27,535 nt of DNA from Desulfobacterales bacterium. GTDB taxonomy: Bacteria; Desulfobacterota; DSM-4660; Desulfatiglandales; B25-G16. Made by a program: the position numbers and the translations under genes. Positions 23,106-27,535 of the stretch are shown here, piece by piece. Where the stretch lies: positions 1 to 27,535 of the forward strand of contig JABXJZ010000001.1 of the NCBI GenBank assembly GCA_013375335.1. The letters are read 5' to 3'. Within the stretch, counting starts at the first letter, position 1; each line of letters begins with the position of its first letter. The notes beneath the pieces are model-generated. The model worked only from the letters and a program-made list of their open reading frames with translations, had not been told where the DNA came from and ran no database searches.

Positions 23106-23795
23106 ATGAGACCACTAGACGAGATCTATGATGAAATCTTAAATAAGCCAGTGACACCCCGGGCAAGCCTTTTGCTTATTAAAGGCTTAAAGGAAGAGGG
23201 GAAGCGAGAGATGGTGGTAAAGGCGTGTCAAAAGGCACTAGAATTCTTCCCGGATGACATTAACATAAGGAGGGTTTTGGCGGAAACATATGTTGAGCAG
23301 GGATCTATTGAGCTAGCACAGAACGAGCTAACAAAATTATGTGAGCAGATTGATGAGCTATCTTCTCTTCTTAAACTTCAGGCTGAGGTCTATATCAAGG
23401 AGGACAAGACCAAAGAGGCGATAGATTGCTTAGAGCTATATCTCGCCCACCATAGATCGGATAAGGAGGCAGCTCAGGTTCTCTCTGAATTGAGCTCTCC
23501 CCCTAAGAAAGAGCCATCAATCCTTCCAACCTCTACCTTAGCGGAAATTTACTATAAGCAGGGAGAATTAGAAGCGGCCATAAGGACATACGAACAGACA
23601 GTCAAGGCATTTCCAGATGATGAAAAAGCCAAAAGGAGGCTCGATGAATTGAAGAAGATAAGAGAAGCTGAAGGGCGTGGAAAGGCCAAAGAGGAGCGAT
23701 TGCGAGAAAGAAAATTAAATCTGATTAAGGTCTTGGAAAGGTGGCTTACGAATATAGGGCAAAGAGCGGCCATGAACGTTTCACATCAGCCTTGA
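23106..23795 (+). CDS. Tetratricopeptide repeat protein
   Basis: This 229-residue helical protein has no signal peptide and no membrane helix. TPR-like units are visible around residues 20-55 (LLIKGLKEEGKREMVVKACQ, ALEFFPDD), 56-90 (RRVLAETYVEQGSIELAQNE), 90-125 (LQAEVYIKEDKTKEAIDCLE) and 143-178 (STLAEIYYKQGELEAAIRTY, VKAFPDDEKAKRRLDEL). The C-terminus is strongly basic and charged (EGRGKAKEERLRERKLN), followed by VLERWLTNI. TPRs serve as protein-binding scaffolds; no partner is indicated beyond the neighbours. It starts 16 bases after the FtsB-like gene with a GGGGCAGGA ribosome site and likely ends that operon. A similar C-terminal arrangement (TPR, coiled part, LxxWLxxI) occurs in deltaproteobacterial TPR proteins, as I recall, with no known role. 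Confidence 0.82.
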   Translation: MRPLDEIYDEILNKPVTPRASLLLIKGLKEEGKREMVVKACQKALEFFPDDINIRRVLAETYVEQGSIELAQNELTKLCEQIDELSSLLKLQAEVYIKEDKTKEAIDCLELYLAHHRSDKEAAQVLSELSSPPKKEPSILPTSTLAEIYYKQGELEAAIRTYEQTVKAFPDDEKAKRRLDELKKIREAEGRGKAKEERLRERKLNLIKVLERWLTNIGQRAAMNVSHQP

Positions 23796-23825
23796 GGCTG
23801 TTGTTGTCATCATAGTGGAATTCTA

Positions 23826-23843
23826 CTGCAAAGACATTTGCAG
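23826..23843 (+). promoter_or_regulatory. Leader hairpin abutting the efp Shine-Dalgarno
   Basis: CTGCAAA (23826-23832) and TTTGCAG (23837-23843) are perfect 7-bp complements around GACA. The second arm ends where the purine-rich ribosome site AGAAGGAGAAGGG (23842-23854) begins, 7 bases before the ATG of efp. The hairpin could modulate or protect translation initiation. It is too far from a T-run to be a terminator. Confidence 0.5.
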
Positions 23844-23860
23844 AAGGAGAAGGGCAATTT

Positions 23861-24433
23861 ATGTATTCAACAGCAGATTTTAGAACGGGACTAAAGATCG
23901 AAGTGGACGGAAAGCCGTTTACAATCATAGAATTCCTCCATGTGAAACCCGGCAAAGGTGGGGCATTTGTAAGGACAAAACTGAAGAACATGATTACCGG
24001 TCAGGTATTAGAGAAGACATTTCGGGCTGGCGAAAAGGTTGCCCCACCCAACATACAGGAGAAGGAGATGCAATATCTTTACCAGGATAAAGGTGAATTT
24101 TGTTTTATGGATACTGAAACGTTTGATCAAGTTTTTCTCACAGGTGAACAGCTCAAGGAGAATAGGCTATTTTTGAAGGAAAACACGAATGTCGAGGCAC
24201 TCATATACAACGACAGAGTAGTGGATATTGAACTGCCACAGTTCGTTGATTTAAAGATCGTTAAAACAGAGCCGGGGATTAAGGGAGATACAGTAACTGG
24301 AGGTAGCAAGCCAGCCACGCTTGAGGCAGGAGCGGTCATTCAGGTTCCACTCTTTGCAAATCTCGGGGACGTAGTCAGGGTAGACACACGCTCAAGACAA
24401 TATATTGAGAGGGTAGAGCAGGGAATCAATTGA
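23861..24433 (+). CDS. efp: Translation elongation factor P
   Basis: EF-P binds the ribosome between the P and E sites and relieves stalling at polyproline stretches. The 190-residue protein has the three beta-barrel domains. Domain I is STADFRTGLKIEVDGKPFTI with the tip loop VKPGKGGAFVRTKLKN, whose K32 is the residue that is post-translationally lysylated, rhamnosylated (if Arg) or otherwise modified in other bacteria. Domain II runs through LEKTFRAGEKV and YLYQDKGEFCFMDTETFDQV. Domain III contains FVDLKIVKTEPGIKGDTVTG, KPATLEAGAVIQVPLFANLG and DVVRVDTRSRQYIERV. Lysine at the tip points to an EpmA-type or unmodified form. A strong ribosome site (AAGGAG) precedes it. Confidence 0.96.
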   Translation: MYSTADFRTGLKIEVDGKPFTIIEFLHVKPGKGGAFVRTKLKNMITGQVLEKTFRAGEKVAPPNIQEKEMQYLYQDKGEFCFMDTETFDQVFLTGEQLKENRLFLKENTNVEALIYNDRVVDIELPQFVDLKIVKTEPGIKGDTVTGGSKPATLEAGAVIQVPLFANLGDVVRVDTRSRQYIERVEQGIN

Positions 24434-24455
24434 AAAGGGGTCTCGCCTGCATTTC

Positions 24456-24931
24456 ATGGCTACAGGTATCGGTAGCGTACCGTTCTTAGATGTTGATGAT
24501 GCCTGCCACCGTATCCTTAAGATCTTTCCGGGTATTCCCTTTTGACCTCAGCTTGTGCGACGGAACCATCTTGAGGATATGTGCATCCAGGCAAGCCAAG
24601 GCCTTCGCTTAAAATAAATCACGAGAAAGAGGTTATCCATATCCACTCTACGGAGGAGAGGGATAGTGAACTCACCACTTTCTATGAGCATTTTATGGCC
24701 GAAGATATCGGTTACTTTGCCATCGGCCAAGAATATGCCACTGGTCTCTACAAACTCTTAGAATTGATTCACGAAAGCCCCCAACGTTATGGACCTTTTA
24801 TCAAGGGTCAGATCGTAGGTCCCGTCACTCTTGCGGGAAGCGTAAAGGAACCTACAGGCAAATCCGCCCCTTACAATAGCGAGATCATGGACACCATAGT
24901 CAAAGGCCTAGCCATTAAGGCCCTGACATAA
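24456..24931 (+). pseudogene. Decayed UroD/MetE-like (cobalamin-independent methionine synthase-type) gene
   Basis: A broken gene starts at ATG 24456: MATGIGSVPFLDVDDACHRI, then KIFPGIPF, a TGA at 24543-24545 where relatives have Trp (FWPQL), and PQLVRRNHLEDM. A frameshift between about 24590 and 24612 moves it into the frame with LPRPSLKI-like sequence, HIHSTEERDSELTTFYEHFM, AEDIGYFAIGQEYATGLYKL and IKGQIVGPVTLAGSV. It ends at 24931 after AIKALT. The start ATGIGSxP, the FYEHxxAED segment and KGQxxGPxT are typical of stand-alone UroD/MetE-like barrel proteins of anaerobes (about 340-380 residues). Here only about 158 codons remain, with the catalytic C-terminal half gone. The last open part alone (24581-24931) could be mistaken for a small gene. 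Confidence 0.7.
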
Positions 24932-24957
24932 GCCTCTAGAGTGAGCATTGCTGCATA

Positions 24958-25404
24958 ATGAGATACCTGATCTATCTCCTGCTCATAGTTTATGCCTTGA
25001 GCCCCTTTGATCTCTTACCTGAGTTCTTTATAGGGCCCATCGGACTGATTGAGGATGTAGTGACATTGGGTGTTCTGTATTGGTATTTTATCTACCGACC
25101 AGCCAAGATGAGGGCACAATCCGAAGGGGCCTATTATCAAGAAGGGGAGAAGAGGAGAAGTGAAAGTTACCAAGAGGATCAAAAAAGGGCTCAAACGGAT
25201 AAGAGATTTTCAAGACTTGATCCACATGAAGTCCTAGGTGTACCTCGGGGGGCTTCAGTAGATGAAATTAAACGAGCCTACAGAAAACTGGCCGCAAAGT
25301 ATCATCCAGACAAGGTCGATCATTTGGGGGATGAATTCAAGGTCTTAGCGGAAGAGAGATTTAAGGAAATTCAGGATGCCTATCAGGAGCTGATGGCTAG
25401 ATAG
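24958..25404 (+). CDS. DUF1232-J-domain (DnaJ-like) membrane protein
   Basis: This 148-residue protein joins two domains. The N-terminus (residues 1-45) is hydrophobic and carries the DUF1232 signature YALSPFDLLPEFFIGPIGLI followed by EDVVTLGVLYWYF, a membrane hairpin. A charged linker (50-85) follows, then a C-terminal J domain (about 88-147) with DPHEVLGVPRGASVDEIKRA, YRKLAAKYHPDKVDHLG (HPD at 116-118) and FKEIQDAYQEL. J domains stimulate Hsp70 (DnaK) ATPase activity, so this would recruit DnaK to the membrane. DnaJ without the Gly/Phe and zinc domains is a type III J protein. There is no DnaK gene here. It is convergent with livF, 28 bases away, with no clear terminator. Confidence 0.9.
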   Translation: MRYLIYLLLIVYALSPFDLLPEFFIGPIGLIEDVVTLGVLYWYFIYRPAKMRAQSEGAYYQEGEKRRSESYQEDQKRAQTDKRFSRLDPHEVLGVPRGASVDEIKRAYRKLAAKYHPDKVDHLGDEFKVLAEERFKEIQDAYQELMAR

Positions 25405-25432
25405 TACGAAAAGCAAGAGGCAATAGCCAAAG

Positions 25433-26137
25433 CTATACCCCTAAGTAGGCCTTTTTCACGTGATCGTCTCCCACGAGCTCCTGGCCTTTACCCTGAAGGA
25501 CGATCCTTCCGTTTTCTAAAACACAGGCCCGGTCGCACAGAGCTAAGGTCTGCATCACGTTCTGCTCAACGAGAAGAACCGTGACACCTTCTTCATTGAT
25601 TCGCCTCACCAAATTCAAGATCAGCTGCACAAGCATCGGGGCAAGGCCCAAGGACGGTTCATCAAACATCATGAGCTTGGGCCTTGACATCAATCCCCTC
25701 CCTATCGCCAGCATCTGCTGTTCACCCCCTGAAAGGGTTCCGGCGGTCTGTCCCCTTCTCTCCTTTAGTATAGAAAAGATCCCGTACACATATCCCAAAG
25801 TCTCAGGCCGTCTGACCTTGGCCTCACCATGGAGGGCCCCCATGAGCAGGTTTTCCTCCACAGTCATCTCGGTGAACAGGTGCCTCCCCTCGGGGACGTG
25901 GACGATACCGTGCTCAATAATCTTATGGGGAGGCAAATGATCCAGACGGATGTCGTTGAACTCGATGGTTCCCTCCTTTGGGGTAAGCAGAGAAGATATG
26001 GTCTTAATCGTGGTGGATTTTCCCGCTCCGTTGGCCCCCACCAAAACCAGGATCTCCTTTTCCTTAACGTCAAAGGAGACACCCCAGAGGACCTGCAGAT
26101 CTCCATAAAATACATCTATCCCACTAACCTTGAGCAT
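25433..26137 (-). CDS. livF: Branched-chain amino acid ABC transporter ATP-binding protein LivF
   Basis: One of two ATPases powering uptake of leucine, isoleucine and valine (or related acyl substrates) at the inner membrane. The 234-residue protein has IDVFYGDLQVLWGVSF, Walker A LVGANGAGKSTT, the Q-loop region near GIVHVPEGRHLFTEMTVEEN, the ABC signature TLSGGEQQMLAIGRGL, Walker B LMMFDEPSLGLAP and the switch histidine region VLLVEQN with Q-N rather than H. The VPEGRxLF motif is LivF-specific. ATG 26137 is chosen (14-base overlap with livG, GGGAGAGGG just upstream); an upstream GTG/ATG at 26161 would add 8 residues inside livG. It is the last gene of the livMGF segment. Confidence 0.93.
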   Translation of the reverse strand: MLKVSGIDVFYGDLQVLWGVSFDVKEKEILVLVGANGAGKSTTIKTISSLLTPKEGTIEFNDIRLDHLPPHKIIEHGIVHVPEGRHLFTEMTVEENLLMGALHGEAKVRRPETLGYVYGIFSILKERRGQTAGTLSGGEQQMLAIGRGLMSRPKLMMFDEPSLGLAPMLVQLILNLVRRINEEGVTVLLVEQNVMQTLALCDRACVLENGRIVLQGKGQELVGDDHVKKAYLGV

Positions 26138-26849
26138 ATCCCTCTCCCAAATAGGCCTCAATCACCGCCGGATTGTTGGCAACCTCATGGGGTGTGCCTT
26201 CGGCAATGGTCTGACCGAAATTGATAGCATGGATACGATCCGATATGGCCATAATGACCTTCATGATATGCTCTACAATTAAGATGGTAATGCCCTTATC
26301 CCTGATCTTCGTAATGAGTTCAATAGCATCATCCAGCTCTGTAGGATTTAAACCGGCTGCAGTCTCGTCAAGAAGTAAGAGTTCTGGTCTTGTAGCAAGA
26401 GCACGGGCAATCTCAAGCCTTTTTCTTCCACCTATGGGGAGACTTTTCGCCGGTTTATCCTCCTGTTCTAAGAGGCCACAAAATTCTAAGACCTGGTATG
26501 CCTCATCCTGGGCCTCTTTTATGGTATTAACGCGGCAGAAGGCAGAGGCTATTACATTGCCCAGAACTGTCATCCGGGAAAGGGGTTTTACGACTTGGAA
26601 GGTACGGCCTATACCGAGATGGCAGATTTTATATGTCTTGAACCCCTTTATGGTTTTTCCTTTGAAAAGGATGTCCCCGGCAGTCATGGGCACATAGTTA
26701 TTGATACAGTTGAAAATAGTGGTCTTGCCTGAGCCGTTTGGCCCAATGAGGCCAAAAACCTCACCTTCTTCTACATGGAAGCTCACATTGTTTACTGCTT
26801 TGAGCCCTGCAAAGGATTTGGTAAGCTTCTTTACTTCAAGGAGCGCCAT
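26124..26849 (-). CDS. livG: Branched-chain amino acid ABC transporter ATP-binding protein LivG
   Basis: The second ATPase of the Liv transporter, 241 residues. It shows LTKSFAGLKAVNNVSFHVEE, Walker A LIGPNGSGKTTIFNCI, the LivG-typical GIGRTFQVVKPLSRMTVLGN with VIASAF, the signature LPIGGRKRLEIARALATRP, Walker B LLLLDETAAGLNPTE and VEHIMKVIMAISDRI (switch His). The signature lacks the canonical LSGGQ; LivG proteins commonly have LPxGxxRRLEIARAL, so this is family-typical. The C-terminus (EGTPHEVANNPAVIEAYLGE) is normal. It starts 23 bases after livM with AAAGG upstream, and its end overlaps livF. Confidence 0.94.
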   Translation of the reverse strand: MALLEVKKLTKSFAGLKAVNNVSFHVEEGEVFGLIGPNGSGKTTIFNCINNYVPMTAGDILFKGKTIKGFKTYKICHLGIGRTFQVVKPLSRMTVLGNVIASAFCRVNTIKEAQDEAYQVLEFCGLLEQEDKPAKSLPIGGRKRLEIARALATRPELLLLDETAAGLNPTELDDAIELITKIRDKGITILIVEHIMKVIMAISDRIHAINFGQTIAEGTPHEVANNPAVIEAYLGEGYAQG

Positions 26850-26872
26850 TCATTTTCTGCCTTTCGTGCCGA

Positions 26873-27535
26873 TCAGGTCGATTCCCTGATTCTAAAAACC
26901 CCTCGTTTGATCTTCGACCAATCTCCCACAATGCCCCTTGCGAGGAACATGATTACAAATATAACCAACAGGCCGAACACCAACACATGGGCCTGACTTA
27001 TCCATTTTGGCCCTGCACCAAAAAGGGCGCTTCTAAATACTTCCTGAACGCCCACCATAGCAAAGGCCCCGACAGGGGGACCCAGGATGGTGGCAACTCC
27101 TCCGACAATAGCAACCAGGATGGCCATAATAGAGATATAGTGTAGGGAAAATACGACCTCCGGATCGATAAATGCCATATAGTTCATATAAAAGGCCCCG
27201 GCCGTCCCTGTAAAGAAGGCACTAATTAACAGGGACACATTTTTGTAAAGGGTTGTATTTATCCCCAGGGATTCCGCGGCATCCTGATCCTCCCGTATGG
27301 AGACAAGATAGTATCCCCACTTAGTTTTCATAAGGAGATGGGTGACATAGACACAAACGATTGCCAAAATCAAGGCAACGTAATAGTAAGGGGCCTTGCT
27401 CTTAAATGTCTGCATGATCAGAATCCCGACCATCCCCTCGGTCAGGCCCTCCCAATTAATCGCAGTGAGTCTAAAAATTTCACCTCCTGCGAGGGTAGCG
27501 AGGGCAAAATAGGGGCCCCTCAATCTGAGACAGAT
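26873..27535 (-). CDS. livM: Branched-chain amino acid ABC transporter permease LivM (N-terminus beyond window)
   Basis: The frame is open to the window edge, so the first membrane helices are missing. The visible roughly 220 residues contain several membrane segments and the family marks RLRGPYFALATLAGGEIFR, the TEGMVGI loop, KTKWGYYLVSIREDQDAAES with LGIN (the coupling helix that contacts the ATPase), AFFTGTAGAFYMNYMAFIDPE and LVAIVGGVATILGPPVGAF. LivM forms the transmembrane channel with LivH. The order livM-livG-livF is the usual one; livH and the substrate-binding protein probably lie upstream, outside this window. A codon near 27523 is not the true start. Confidence 0.94.
   Translation of the reverse strand: MCLRLRGPYFALATLAGGEIFRLTAINWEGLTEGMVGILIMQTFKSKAPYYYVALILAIVCVYVTHLLMKTKWGYYLVSIREDQDAAESLGINTTLYKNVSLLISAFFTGTAGAFYMNYMAFIDPEVVFSLHYISIMAILVAIVGGVATILGPPVGAFAMVGVQEVFRSALFGAGPKWISQAHVLVFGLLVIFVIMFLARGIVGDWSKIKRGVFRIREST

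Noticed and set aside
24581..24931. A 116-residue open frame after efp that could be called an independent small gene
   Set aside because: Its sequence is the internal part of a UroD/MetE-like protein whose start lies in another frame at 24456, so it is a fragment of a decayed gene.
33..27500. CRISPR arrays, tRNA/rRNA genes, insertion sequences or attachment sites
   Set aside because: I found no tandem repeat-spacer pattern, no cloverleaf or rRNA-like sequence, and no transposase or integrase in any frame.

Overview
The window looks like a chromosomal segment of an anaerobic Gram-negative bacterium, most likely a member of the Desulfobacterota (former Deltaproteobacteria). This assignment is an inference. 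It rests on an LPS-core glycosyltransferase cluster with heptose synthesis, the DUF4416-YicC-RemA-guanylate kinase block, a HoxEFU/HndA-like NADH diaphorase module, a GAF-fused GspE/PilB ATPase, and a branched-chain amino acid (Liv) transporter. Coding density is high, and several genes use GTG or TTG starts. I see no tRNA, rRNA, CRISPR array, insertion sequence or convincing Rho-independent terminator.

Left part (1-7045), surface polysaccharide. In order: a truncated GT2 glycosyltransferase, a GT9 heptosyltransferase, a gene-poor stretch (1841-2811) holding two decayed genes (a GT39-type membrane glycosyltransferase on + and a SAM methyltransferase on -), a GT2 enzyme behind an excellent promoter (TTGACA-17-TATATT), and a minus-strand pair encoding a WaaG-like GT4 and a WaaE-like GT2, driven by another excellent promoter (TTGACT-17-TATACT). 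Divergent from that pair is rfaE1, the heptose-7-phosphate kinase. Together these genes would make ADP-heptose and build the LPS inner core.

Middle left (7064-10234), + strand, RNA and nucleotide housekeeping: DUF4416, yicC, remA, gmk and rlmB, probably cotranscribed. A convergent maf gene follows. Then comes a solitary GAF-MshEN-GspE ATPase, preceded by a perfect 9-bp inverted repeat.

Centre (20706 down to 13404), minus strand, one long tight gene run: rdgB, NuoE-like, NuoF-like, HoxU/NuoG-N-like, yggS, ttcA-like, a YchF-like protein with degenerate nucleotide-binding motifs, and argC. The three redox genes form a complete NADH-oxidising diaphorase module with no hydrogenase or formate dehydrogenase subunit beside it.

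Right part (20838-25404), + strand: a PPP-family phosphatase, a structured 220-bp spacer, then ExbB/TolQ, ExbD/TolR, an FtsB-like protein and a TPR protein with overlapping or near-touching ends. Elongation factor P follows, with a hairpin beside its Shine-Dalgarno, then a decayed UroD/MetE-like gene and a DUF1232-J-domain protein. The right edge (minus strand) carries livM (cut by the window end), livG and livF.

Nothing here is clearly a new defence or mobile system. The best leads are the orphan diaphorase inside a housekeeping operon, the motif-degenerate YchF paralogue, the palindrome upstream of the GAF-ATPase, the unknown DUF4416 partner of YicC/RemA, and three independent gene relics.
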